NCBI GenBank assembly: GCA_965214115.1
Contig: CBDCAU010000007.1
Span: 186,001 to 250,000, forward strand
DNA length: 64,000 nt
Direction: 5' to 3'
From: Owenweeksia sp965214115
Lineage (GTDB): Bacteria; Bacteroidota; Bacteroidia; Flavobacteriales; Schleiferiaceae
Notes under the pieces: model-generated
What the model was told of the DNA's origin: nothing
The model's input: the letters and a program-made list of their open reading frames with translations, nothing else
The model's database searches: none
Translations under genes and position numbers: made by a program
Shown: positions 8,832-16,318 of the stretch, piece by piece
Layout: every line of letters begins with the position of its first letter
How positions within the stretch are numbered: the first letter of the stretch is position 1

Positions 8832-9074
8832 TTAGGAAAACACTTCGCCGATTTCTGAGCGCGGCAACACGATGAAAACCCCTCTGTGATTCAAATGTAC
8901 GACTTGCTCGGCTATGTTGTCCAGTTTCTGAGGGACAATTAGCTTTCCGTTCAAATCAAGCGCTACCATTGCAATATCAAAAGCGTACTGTGCCATTACG
9001 ATGGCCAAGCTGTTTTCGTTGGGGAGGGGTTTGCAGAATTTCGGTTTTTTATAATCAAACCAGCTTTCCCTCAA
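8832..9074 (-). CDS. Hypothetical short ORF, doubtful
   Basis: An 80-residue frame with a TTG start at 9074; an internal ATG at 8996 would give 54 residues starting MAQYAFDIAMVALDL. No motif, signal peptide or recognised family is visible. It sits alone in the roughly 600-base stretch between the T9SS protein and corA, just before an 11-bp minisatellite. It could be a remnant of a larger gene or simply non-coding. It is listed because the residue composition (LDLNGKLIVPQKLDNIAEQ) is not obviously random, and the rest of this stretch holds no other gene. Confidence 0.25.
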   Translation of the reverse strand: MRESWFDYKKPKFCKPLPNENSLAIVMAQYAFDIAMVALDLNGKLIVPQKLDNIAEQVVHLNHRGVFIVLPRSEIGEVFS

Positions 9075-9153
9075 AAAGAACTTGCGCCTCCCCTCAAGGG
9101 AATTATTGAAAAAAGCAGGCGAATCACTTGTAAATCAAATTTTTCATTTTTTA

Positions 9154-9247
9154 AATTACAACCGAATTACAACCGAATTACAACCGAATTACAACCGAAT
9201 TACAACCGAATTACAACCGAATTACAACCGAATTACAACCGAATTAC
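9154..9247. repeat. 11-bp tandem repeat, 8 copies (AATTACAACCG)n
   Basis: Eight perfect copies of AATTACAACCG (9154-9241) followed by a 6-base partial copy. The array ends five bases before the corA stop codon, which lies at the low-coordinate end of that minus-strand gene. It is a minisatellite liable to slipped-strand length change. Reading it in one frame gives a repetitive NRITTELQPNY peptide, which I do not consider a real gene. Confidence 0.97.
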
Positions 9248-9252
9248 CTTCC

Positions 9253-10317
9253 TCACAGCCACTTCCTCTTTTTAAAATAAAATAGCATCCCACTGACCAA
9301 AAGAATCACCACGCCCCAAAAAATCGGGTACGAATATTTGTAGTGCAATTCTGGCAAATAATCGAAGTTGGTGCCATAAACCCCCGCGAAAAAACTCAGC
9401 GGGATAAAGATGGCCGAGAAAATCGTCAACACTTTCATAATGTCGTTCATCTTGTTGCTGACCGCGCTGTGGTATAGTTGCAGATAATCCGTCAGCACAG
9501 TTCGGTAGGCCTCAATGGTTTCGATGACGTGTATGACCAAGCCGTTCAAATCCTTGAAAAAAGGCATCGTTTTCTGCTTGCGGATGTAGGGCGAATCTGT
9601 CCGAATGAGGTTCATCATCAGCTCTTTCACGGGTTTTACCACTTTTAAAATAAAATGCAACTCCTTTTTAAAAGCGTTGATTTTTTCCAGCACCGCGTCA
9701 TCGGGATCGTCCAAGATTTGCAATTCGAGGTCGTCGATTTTCTCGCCGATGTTTTCGATCAGGTAAAAATAATTATCGACGATGGTATCCAATAGCGCGT
9801 AGGCCAGATAATCGCTGTGGTGGCGGCGCACGTTGCTGCCCATATTTTGCAGCCGCAGCCGGATGGGGTCAAACGTGTCCCCCGGCTCTTCTTGGAAAGT
9901 GATCAGCGTGGATTCTTTGATGATAAAGCTCACCTGCTCGCTGTTCACGCGATTATTCTTGTCGTCCAGCCGCAGCATTTTCAGGGTGAGAAAAGCGAAG
10001 TCCTCAAACTCCTCAAAGGCGGGGCGCTGGCCGGTGTTCATCACGTCCTCCATCGCCAGCGGGTCTATCCGCAGCCGCTGTTGCACGGCCTTCATAAATT
10101 CCACGTTGTCCAGCCCCGTGATGTTGTACCACTGCTTTTTGTGCGGGTCGTTTTTCGGCACGTTTTCACTCTTCAAAAATTCCGATTCCGAGAGCGTTTC
10201 CTCGTCGTAGCTGATGTACTCCACCGTAGGCTGGTCCATCTTTTTGGTACCGATAAAAACCAAGCTGCCCGGCGGCAAGCCTTTGTTTTCCGTGCGTTTT
10301 TTGAAGAGTCGTGCCAT
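9253..10317 (-). CDS. corA: CorA-family divalent metal transporter with a GTN in place of GMN signature
   Basis: A 354-residue protein with the CorA layout: a soluble N-terminal domain, a long helical stalk (residues about 150-280), and two C-terminal membrane helices near residues 295-315 and 328-346 ending in a basic KKRKWL tail. The loop between the helices normally carries YGMNF; here residues 314-318 read YGTNF (codons TAT GGC ACC AAC TTC), so the invariant Met of the GMN selectivity motif is Thr. CorA proteins are pentameric Mg/Co channels; this variant may have altered selectivity or be a Zn- or efflux-type relative. It is a single gene on its own promoter, divergent from the restriction-modification operon. 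Confidence 0.9.
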   Translation of the reverse strand: MARLFKKRTENKGLPPGSLVFIGTKKMDQPTVEYISYDEETLSESEFLKSENVPKNDPHKKQWYNITGLDNVEFMKAVQQRLRIDPLAMEDVMNTGQRPAFEEFEDFAFLTLKMLRLDDKNNRVNSEQVSFIIKESTLITFQEEPGDTFDPIRLRLQNMGSNVRRHHSDYLAYALLDTIVDNYFYLIENIGEKIDDLELQILDDPDDAVLEKINAFKKELHFILKVVKPVKELMMNLIRTDSPYIRKQKTMPFFKDLNGLVIHVIETIEAYRTVLTDYLQLYHSAVSNKMNDIMKVLTIFSAIFIPLSFFAGVYGTNFDYLPELHYKYSYPIFWGVVILLVSGMLFYFKKRKWL

Positions 10318-10369
10318 TGTGAGGATGTTGTCGGTTCTTGGTTGTGTGTTCTTGGTGGGGTAGGGCGGT

Positions 10370-10377
10370 CAAAGATA
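10370..10377 (-). promoter_or_regulatory. Putative -7 box for corA
   Basis: On the minus strand TATCTTTG fits the Bacteroidota TAnnTTTG -7 element and lies about 53 bases before the corA ATG. The -33 side is poor, with no clear TTG at the usual spacing. Confidence 0.45.
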
Positions 10378-10427
10378 CTGGGATGTTGAAAAGTAAAACG
10401 TGCCGCACCGTACTGTCCGATTTTTTT

Positions 10428-10443
10428 TTGACAAATTTGTCAA
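10428..10443. promoter_or_regulatory. Perfect 16-bp palindrome upstream of the restriction-modification operon
   Basis: TTGACAAATTTGTCAA is a perfect palindrome preceded by a run of T. It lies in the 255-base divergent region between corA and the methyltransferase, 130 bases before the latter's start. It could be an operator for either gene; no controller-protein gene is visible next to it. Confidence 0.45.
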
Positions 10444-10572
10444 TTCAATTTTTTCAAGAAGATCAACGATCCAATGACCGAATATCTTCGTGGCCTGTGA
10501 ATGGGTTTTGGCCAATGGATAAGACCAACGAGAGCCAAAAACTAAGGGCAATCCACCACCCCATTTTAGGTT

Positions 10573-11796
10573 ATGACCGACTATTCTAAAATACGAGGAC
10601 AGCTTGACATTGAAAACAGGAATGGCAATTCGGAAGACTTGGCCTATCTTACCCATTATCTTCACAATCATTCGGATGATGCCTCGCAACGGTTCGAGAG
10701 CCGCGCTTCAAACTACTATTCCCAAGTTTCAGAAAATGTGGGTATGGTTTGCGAACCTGGCCTTCAGGCCATTTTGCCCATAAAATGGGACGTGCCATTT
10801 CCCGCTCCCGAAAATCCGCAGTTCACCTTTATCGATTTGTTTGCGGGCATTGGCGGTTTCCGAATTCCGATGCAAGAACTGGGAGGAAAATGCGTGTTCT
10901 CGTCAGAGTTTAACCACCACGCCCAGCGCGCTTACGAGCTGAACTTCGGTGAAGTACCGTTTGGCGATATTACCCAGTTGGATATTGAAATTGTGCCGCA
11001 TCACGATATTTTATGTGCAGGATTTCCCTGTCAGCCATTCAGTATTTCTGGAAAAATGAAAGGTTTTGAAGACACGCGCGGCACATTGATTTACCACGTT
11101 TTTAAAATTATCGAAAAACGGCAACCGGAAGTGGTTCTGTTAGAAAACGTGAAACACTTGGTTTATCACGACAAAAAAAGAACGCTTTCCACCATTGTCA
11201 AACATTTGGAAGAATTAGGCTATGTTGTTTCCAAAAAACTGCTGAATGCTTCCGACTTCGGTTTGCCCCAAAATCGCGAACGAATAATTATCATTGGCCA
11301 CAAGCAAAAAAAGTTTGATTTCTCGCAATTAAAAAAGCAACCCAAACCGATATTAAAAGATTTTTTAGATAACGAAAACGACTTTGAATATTTGGATGAA
11401 CCTTATACCATTTTAGAAAACCAAAAGAGGCAAGATTCAGGTTTGATTTTCGCGGGGCATCGAAACAAGGCCATCCGTAAAGCGGGCGTCAGACCAGGCA
11501 CAGAGCATCTTTCGCGGGTACACAAGCAGCCCAACCGCATTTATTCCACTGAGGGTGTTCACCCAGCTCTTCCGTCTCAAGAGTCGTCCGGTCGTTTTTG
11601 GATTTGGCATAATAATGAGGTGCGAAAGTTGACCATTGAAGAATGTTACAGAATAATGGGATTTTCTGATAATTTTAAGTTTATAAATCATCGTGGAGAA
11701 TTGTATAAACAAGTGGGGAATTCAGTAGCTATTCCAATGGTAAAAGCCGTGGTTAAAGAAATAAAAAATCAACTTTTAGCGATAGGAAATCAATGA
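10573..11796 (+). CDS. C5-cytosine DNA methyltransferase of a type II restriction-modification system
   Basis: A 407-residue enzyme carrying the m5C-methyltransferase motifs in order: motif I FIDLFAGIGGF (residues 86-96, SAM binding), motif IV GFPCQPFS with the catalytic Cys153, motif VI ENVKHL, motif VIII QNRERIIIIG, and motif X KQVGNSVAIPM near the C-terminus. An 85-residue extension precedes motif I. The start is fixed because an in-frame TAG lies six bases upstream of the ATG. The endonuclease gene begins inside its stop codon (ATGA). The target-recognition region lies between motifs VIII and X; the target site cannot be read off. The pair is AT-rich relative to its neighbours, consistent with horizontal transfer. 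Confidence 0.95.
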   Translation: MTDYSKIRGQLDIENRNGNSEDLAYLTHYLHNHSDDASQRFESRASNYYSQVSENVGMVCEPGLQAILPIKWDVPFPAPENPQFTFIDLFAGIGGFRIPMQELGGKCVFSSEFNHHAQRAYELNFGEVPFGDITQLDIEIVPHHDILCAGFPCQPFSISGKMKGFEDTRGTLIYHVFKIIEKRQPEVVLLENVKHLVYHDKKRTLSTIVKHLEELGYVVSKKLLNASDFGLPQNRERIIIIGHKQKKFDFSQLKKQPKPILKDFLDNENDFEYLDEPYTILENQKRQDSGLIFAGHRNKAIRKAGVRPGTEHLSRVHKQPNRIYSTEGVHPALPSQESSGRFWIWHNNEVRKLTIEECYRIMGFSDNFKFINHRGELYKQVGNSVAIPMVKAVVKEIKNQLLAIGNQ

Positions 11797-12893
11797 ATCC
11801 CGATGATTTTTTAGAGAAGAAATACAAGGAGTCGATGGTACTTTTGGGTTCAAATGATTCTATACAAAGTAGCTTAAAACCATCTGTCACAAAACCGCTC
11901 GGTGAAATCCTGAAAAAGGCAGAATCTTCCAAAGCCGTTCTTACGGTAGTTTTGACCAGTTTAGTTTATAAAATCTTAAACCCAAAGCAAGATATTAGGA
12001 ATCATCAAACCAGCATAGAATTCGGTTATTCAGGTCGCACATTTGACACTAAATATATCACGCCGTTTCTGAAGGAAAAGCGGTTTCCCGCTATGGCGGA
12101 AAGTGGTTGGCTGACAAGGTCTTTGGAGCAAAAAGTCCCATACAATTCGATGTATTCGGGAGCTATTCGTCCAGATTCACTGAAGAAGGCTTTTTTGAAA
12201 ATGATTTCCGTGATAGAAAAGGGTGAAAATTTAGAAAATATTCTAAGCTATTTGATACAGGGTTTGATTATCAAAAGAAACCGCCATCAAATAGATTTGG
12301 CTAAACCGTTGAATCTGCCCATCAATTTGATTGTTCGTTTGCTATCTACTCATTTTCATTCAAAATATACGTCGGAAGGTGCGTCTCGATTGTCCGTTTT
12401 GGCGCTCTACGCAGTATATCAATGCTTGTTGAAAGAAACTAAGCGATTGGAGGGTAAAGAACTTTTGCCCATTGAAAGCCACACGTCGGCTGATTCAAGA
12501 AGCGGGCGAATCGGTGATGTTGAAGTGACGGATAAAAAAGGGAAACCGTTTGAAGCTGTGGAAGTTAAACACGGTATTCCAATTACCGCCCAACTGGTCA
12601 AGGATGTTTTCGAAAAATTTAAAACCACCCAGGTTAATCGCTATTATTTACTTTCCACGGCAGATATAGATAAAAAGGAAGTGGAGAAAATTGACAAAGA
12701 AATAGAAAGGATAAAAAACATCCACGGATGTCACGTCATAGCCAATGGGTTGATGGCATCGCTAAATTACTATTTGAGGCTTCTTTCTGATACATCTGAA
12801 TTTATAGATAACTATGTGAATCTGATTGAAACCGATAAAACATTAAAGTTTGAACATAAACAGCGTTGGAATCGCGTTATTTCCACAATGTAA
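11793..12893 (+). CDS. Putative type II restriction endonuclease, possibly SacI-like
   Basis: A 366-residue protein translationally coupled to the methyltransferase (ATGA overlap), which by itself marks it as the cognate nuclease. A plausible PD-(D/E)XK active site is Asp242 in RIGDVEV followed by EVK at residues 257-259 (FEAVEVKHG). The N-terminal two thirds is helical and has no motif I can place. The overall pattern, with HTSADSRSGRIGDVEV and EVKHGIPIT, recalls the SacI endonuclease family, but I hold that only loosely. It is AT-rich, and no other restriction gene lies nearby. Confidence 0.75.
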   Translation: MNPDDFLEKKYKESMVLLGSNDSIQSSLKPSVTKPLGEILKKAESSKAVLTVVLTSLVYKILNPKQDIRNHQTSIEFGYSGRTFDTKYITPFLKEKRFPAMAESGWLTRSLEQKVPYNSMYSGAIRPDSLKKAFLKMISVIEKGENLENILSYLIQGLIIKRNRHQIDLAKPLNLPINLIVRLLSTHFHSKYTSEGASRLSVLALYAVYQCLLKETKRLEGKELLPIESHTSADSRSGRIGDVEVTDKKGKPFEAVEVKHGIPITAQLVKDVFEKFKTTQVNRYYLLSTADIDKKEVEKIDKEIERIKNIHGCHVIANGLMASLNYYLRLLSDTSEFIDNYVNLIETDKTLKFEHKQRWNRVISTM

Positions 12894-12909
12894 TTTTTGA
12901 ATCAATTTT

Positions 12910-14463
12910 TTATAAAAAATTACATACTCCCTCCGCATAATTTTCCCCATCAATTCCCGCACTTACAATCCCACCTGCATAACCGGCACCTTCTCCGCAA
13001 GGAAATAAATTTTCAATCTGCGGATGCTGCAAAGTTTCACGGTCGCGCGGGATGCGGATAGGTGAGCTGGTGCGGCTTTCAATCCCCACAACGTTCGCAT
13101 TTTCAGTATAATAGCCGCGCATCTTTTGCCCGAATTTCGGGAAGGCGATTTGCAATCGGCGTGAAATACTTTCCGGCAAAACCTCGTGCAGCGGCGCGGC
13201 ATTCAGACCCGGCTGGTAGCTGCATTCGTTGAGGTTTTGTGAAATTTTGCCCTTGCAAAAATCCGTCAATCGCTGGGCGGGCGCAGTCTGGTCGCGGCCT
13301 CCGGCTTGCCATACGGCGTTTTCCATTTCTTTTTGAAAATAGAGACCCGCCAGCGCGCCGTGTTTGTCATAGTTTTTCAAATCGGAAAGTTCAATCGCCA
13401 CCACGATACCGGAATTGGCAAATTTCCCGTCCCGTTTGCTGGGACTCATCCCATTGACCACCAGCTCATTGCCCGCCGTGGCTGCTGGCACGATGAAGCC
13501 GCCCGGACACATACAAAAACTGTAAACGCCGCGCCCCTCCACTTGCTCCACCAATTTATACGAAGCGGCGGGCAAAAATTCCCCGCGCTCTTTGCCGTGG
13601 TATTGAATTTTGTCAATCAAAATTTGCGGGTGTTCCACGCGGATGCCCATCGCGAACGGCTTGCTTTCCAGCGCGATATTTTTTCGCTGTAAAAGCTCAA
13701 AAACATCCCGCGCCGAATGTCCTGTGGCCAAAATAAGTGCCTCGCCCTCAATGATTTCTCCGTTTTGGTTTCGGATTCCCGTAATGCGATTTCCCTTCAA
13801 AATCAAATCGTCCATCCGAGTGTCGAAATGGATTTCACCGCCAAAATCCAAAATGGTTTCACGCATCCGTTGCACCACTTTGGGTAGTTTGTTCGTGCCA
13901 ATGTGCGGGTGGGCGTCAATTAGAATTTCTTCCGTTGCGCCGTGGTTCACCAAAATGTCCAGCACCCGTTTTACACTGCCGCGCTTTTTGCTGCGCGTGT
14001 ATAATTTCCCGTCGGAATAGGTGCCCGCGCCGCCTTCGCCAAAGCAATAATTGGATTCGGGATTCACAAAATGGTCTTGATTGATGGCCTTCAAATCACG
14101 CCGCCGCGCTTGCACATCTCTTCCCCTTTCGATGATTACTGGCTTCATTCCCAGCTCGATACAGCGCAGCGCGGCAAACATCCCCGCCGGCCCGCAACCG
14201 ATGATCAAAACCCGTTTTCCATTGGAAACATTTTGATAATCCGGTTTTAAAATATCGCGCTCTGCGATTTTCTCATTGATAAAAACGCGCGCTTTCAGAT
14301 TGACTTTCACGTTTTTAGAACGCGCGTCAAAACTGCGGTTCAGCAATTGAATACCCGAAATTTCGGAAGGGGAAACGCCCAGCTTTTGGGCAAATTTCTG
14401 GCGACGGAGCGTTTCGCTGGCGGCTTCACTTGGAGAGCAAACCAGCGTGGTTTCTTGAAGCAT
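12910..14463 (-). CDS. NAD(P)/FAD-dependent oxidoreductase (COG2509-like)
   Basis: A 517-residue flavoprotein. A dinucleotide-binding motif KRVLIIGCGPAGMFAALRCIELG lies near residues 83-105, after an N-terminal domain of about 80 residues. FGEGGAGTYSDGKLYTR, LILATGHSARDVF and the C-terminal LFPCGEGAGYAGGIVSAGIDG are characteristic of the uncharacterised COG2509 FAD-dependent dehydrogenases related to HI0933/geranylgeranyl-reductase-type proteins. The substrate is unknown. It converges with the restriction gene 16 bases away and appears to be a single-gene transcript preceded by a 170-base AT-rich gap. Confidence 0.85.
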   Translation of the reverse strand: MLQETTLVCSPSEAASETLRRQKFAQKLGVSPSEISGIQLLNRSFDARSKNVKVNLKARVFINEKIAERDILKPDYQNVSNGKRVLIIGCGPAGMFAALRCIELGMKPVIIERGRDVQARRRDLKAINQDHFVNPESNYCFGEGGAGTYSDGKLYTRSKKRGSVKRVLDILVNHGATEEILIDAHPHIGTNKLPKVVQRMRETILDFGGEIHFDTRMDDLILKGNRITGIRNQNGEIIEGEALILATGHSARDVFELLQRKNIALESKPFAMGIRVEHPQILIDKIQYHGKERGEFLPAASYKLVEQVEGRGVYSFCMCPGGFIVPAATAGNELVVNGMSPSKRDGKFANSGIVVAIELSDLKNYDKHGALAGLYFQKEMENAVWQAGGRDQTAPAQRLTDFCKGKISQNLNECSYQPGLNAAPLHEVLPESISRRLQIAFPKFGQKMRGYYTENANVVGIESRTSSPIRIPRDRETLQHPQIENLFPCGEGAGYAGGIVSAGIDGENYAEGVCNFL

Positions 14464-14634
14464 ATTTAGGGGAAATACTAAATACTAAACCCTAAATATC
14501 AAACAAATTATAAATCAAAAAAGTGAAAAAAAACTAAAATGGAAACAAGCGATTTATGCGTAAGATTTTTGGGTTTATAAATTTGAGTTTGTTTAGAGTT
14601 TAGTGTTTGTTGTTTAGAGTTTCAAAAAAAAAAT

Positions 14635-15366
14635 CTATTCAAAAGTAAGATTCAAAAGTATCGCCCGCGTCTGCAATGTTTCGATGCCTTGGATGTAAAA
14701 AGTGCCATCGTCCACCAGCAAATTCCCCAGTCCAAAACTGCCCACGATTTGCGGCGAAAACTTGAAATAATCGAAGTAAATATCTACCCCAAAACCGACT
14801 TCGTAGCCGTAGCTGTTTTTTTTGATTTTGAAAAAGCGGTCGTCGTCCACGTTTTCTTTGCTGGCCAAATCGAGGTTGTATTTTAACCCGCCCATCACAT
14901 ACAAGCGGTAGTTTTTGATGCGCTCTGATTTCCATTTTAACAAAACTGGCATTTCGATAAAGCTGCTCTCGATTTTTCGCTCTACCTCCATCCGCTCGTC
15001 GCTCAAGGGTTCGATTACGTCAAAAGTGAGCGTCCGTTCGGTGGCGGCAAAGCCGGGGCAAAACCGCAAATCCCAAAAATCGCCCAGCCGTAAGTTGCTG
15101 ACAATCCGAATAGTATAACCGGGACTGACGGTGGATCGCACCGAATAATAATCTTCCAACCCCGCCAAATCCTCGATTTCTTGGATGCGGAAATCGTAGT
15201 AATTCAAGCCGAGACTAAAGCCGAAATGGACGGGTTTGCGGTCGTAGCGGGGCAGGTTGCGGGGCAGTTTTTGCGCGAAAGCGCCCATCGAAATACCGCC
15301 CAAAATTGCGATGAGCAAAAGGGTTTTCAAATGTTTCACCATCAAAAAACGGTTCGCTTTTTCCAT
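14635..15366 (-). CDS. porT: Type IX secretion system outer-membrane protein PorT
   Basis: A 243-residue protein with a signal peptide ending ISMGAFAQ and a small outer-membrane barrel: HFGFSLGLNYYDF, SPGYTIRIVSNLRLGDFWDLRFCPG, YEVGFGVDIYFDYFKFSPQI and a final ILLNLTFE strand. This pattern, the length, and the position immediately after ubiE are typical of PorT, an outer-membrane component required for T9SS secretion and gliding. The ATG at 15366 shares a base with the ubiE stop (TAATG), so the genes are coupled; the ATG at 15342 is an alternative giving a tighter signal peptide. It fits the three T9SS substrates encoded elsewhere in the window. Confidence 0.88.
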   Translation of the reverse strand: MEKANRFLMVKHLKTLLLIAILGGISMGAFAQKLPRNLPRYDRKPVHFGFSLGLNYYDFRIQEIEDLAGLEDYYSVRSTVSPGYTIRIVSNLRLGDFWDLRFCPGFAATERTLTFDVIEPLSDERMEVERKIESSFIEMPVLLKWKSERIKNYRLYVMGGLKYNLDLASKENVDDDRFFKIKKNSYGYEVGFGVDIYFDYFKFSPQIVGSFGLGNLLVDDGTFYIQGIETLQTRAILLNLTFE

Positions 15367-16097
15367 TATTTTATGCCTTCATAAATAGAGGCCACACCAA
15401 AAGTAACGGGTTGAAATTTATTTTTTGAGAAGCCCGCCGTCGCCATTTCTTGGATAAATTTTTCACCAAAGGGAAACGCGCCAACCGAAGCCGGTAAATA
15501 GGTATAAGCGGCATCATCTTTTGACACTATTTTTCCTATCAAAGGAAGTATATTTTTAAAATAAAAATTATACCCTTGTTTGAACGGAAATTTTTGCGGT
15601 TGGGAAAATTCCAAAACCAACAATTTCCCGCCTTTTTTTAATACACGATTTAACTCTTTTAATCCTTTCGATAAATTCTCAAAATTGCGAACCCCAAAGG
15701 CAACCGTTACCACGTCAAAGCTACCATCCTCAAACGGAAGGTTTTCAGAATCAGCTTTTTGCAAAGAAATCAAGCCGTCCAAATTTTTCTCACGGATTTT
15801 TTTCGCGCCCACATCCAGCATCCCCTGCGAAATATCAATGCCAACAATTTTCTCAGGATTGGCTTTGGCCAAAGCAATGGCCAAATCGGCCGTTCCCGTG
15901 GCTACATCCAGTATCTTTTTGGGATGCTCGGCGGCGGCTTTTTTCACTACTTTTTTACGCCAATTTTTATCAATATTCAATGACAGAATATGGTTCAGCG
16001 CATCGTAGCGTGGCGAAATGTTGTCAAACATTTCTTCCACCTGTTGCTTTTTGCCGCTTTCCTTTTCGGAATAGGGCTTTACCTCGGTTTTCTCCAT
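15366..16097 (-). CDS. ubiE: Demethylmenaquinone methyltransferase UbiE/MenG
   Basis: A SAM-dependent methyltransferase converting demethylmenaquinone to menaquinone, the respiratory quinone expected in Bacteroidota. Motifs seen are FDNISPRYDALNHILSLNIDKNWRKK, SAM motif I LDVATGTADLAIALAK, PFEDGSFDVVTVAFGVRNFEN and VLEFSQPQKFPFKQGYNFYF. The open frame extends to 16166, but I choose the ATG at 16097 (MEKTEVKPYSEKESG, 243 residues), because a good -7 box (TACCTTTG) lies inside the extension and the length then matches the family. It is the first gene of the ubiE-porT operon and diverges from satD across a repeat-rich regulatory region. Confidence 0.93.
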   Translation of the reverse strand: MEKTEVKPYSEKESGKKQQVEEMFDNISPRYDALNHILSLNIDKNWRKKVVKKAAAEHPKKILDVATGTADLAIALAKANPEKIVGIDISQGMLDVGAKKIREKNLDGLISLQKADSENLPFEDGSFDVVTVAFGVRNFENLSKGLKELNRVLKKGGKLLVLEFSQPQKFPFKQGYNFYFKNILPLIGKIVSKDDAAYTYLPASVGAFPFGEKFIQEMATAGFSKNKFQPVTFGVASIYEGIK

Positions 16098-16114
16098 TTC
16101 TTGAAAAAGAGCTG

Positions 16115-16122
16115 CAAAGGTA
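16115..16122 (-). promoter_or_regulatory. Putative -7 box for ubiE-porT
   Basis: TACCTTTG on the minus strand matches the TAnnTTTG consensus and ends 18 bases before the chosen ubiE ATG. It argues against the longer upstream start. Confidence 0.5.
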
Positions 16123-16183
16123 GTGCGCTGCCGCGAGTTGCGAATGTTGATTTGGACATTCATCACCTTACTAATTCTAAATA

Positions 16184-16313
16184 TATAAGCGAAAATGCCT
16201 ATATTTTCAATTATAAGCGAAATCGCCTATATTTCAATTTATAAGCGAAAATGCCTATATTTTCAATTATAAGCGAAATCGCCTATATTTGCGATTATAA
16301 TCGAAATCGCTTA
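16184..16313. promoter_or_regulatory. Five operator-like repeats at exact 28-bp phase in the ubiE/satD divergent region
   Basis: Copies begin at 16184, 16212, 16240, 16268 and 16296, each exactly 28 bases apart. Each begins TATAAGCG (the last TATAATCG) and contains an imperfect palindrome such as TAAGCGA-AA-TCGCCTA. Copies 1 and 3 are identical over 28 bases and copies 2 and 4 share their first 23, so two variants alternate. The array ends six bases before the satD ATG and overlaps its -7 box. I infer an autoregulatory operator array for the SatD HTH protein, which may also affect ubiE-porT. Confidence 0.85.
16284..16291 (+). promoter_or_regulatory. Putative -7 box for satD within the operator array
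   Basis: TATATTTG fits TAnnTTTG and ends 28 bases before the satD ATG. The equivalent positions in repeats 1-3 read TATATTTT or TATATTTC, so only the fourth copy creates a -7 element. Confidence 0.55.
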
Positions 16314-16318
16314 TCAAA

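Noticed and set aside
9082..9285. Plus-strand ORF with NRITTELQPNY repeats
   Set aside because: It is a translation of the 11-bp minisatellite plus flanks, overlapping the corA end on the other strand; no family and no start signal.
16184..16313. Plasmid-type iterons/replication origin
   Set aside because: The repeats have equal 28-bp phase and resemble origin iterons, but they lie directly at the satD promoter and no Rep gene is near; an operator array is simpler.
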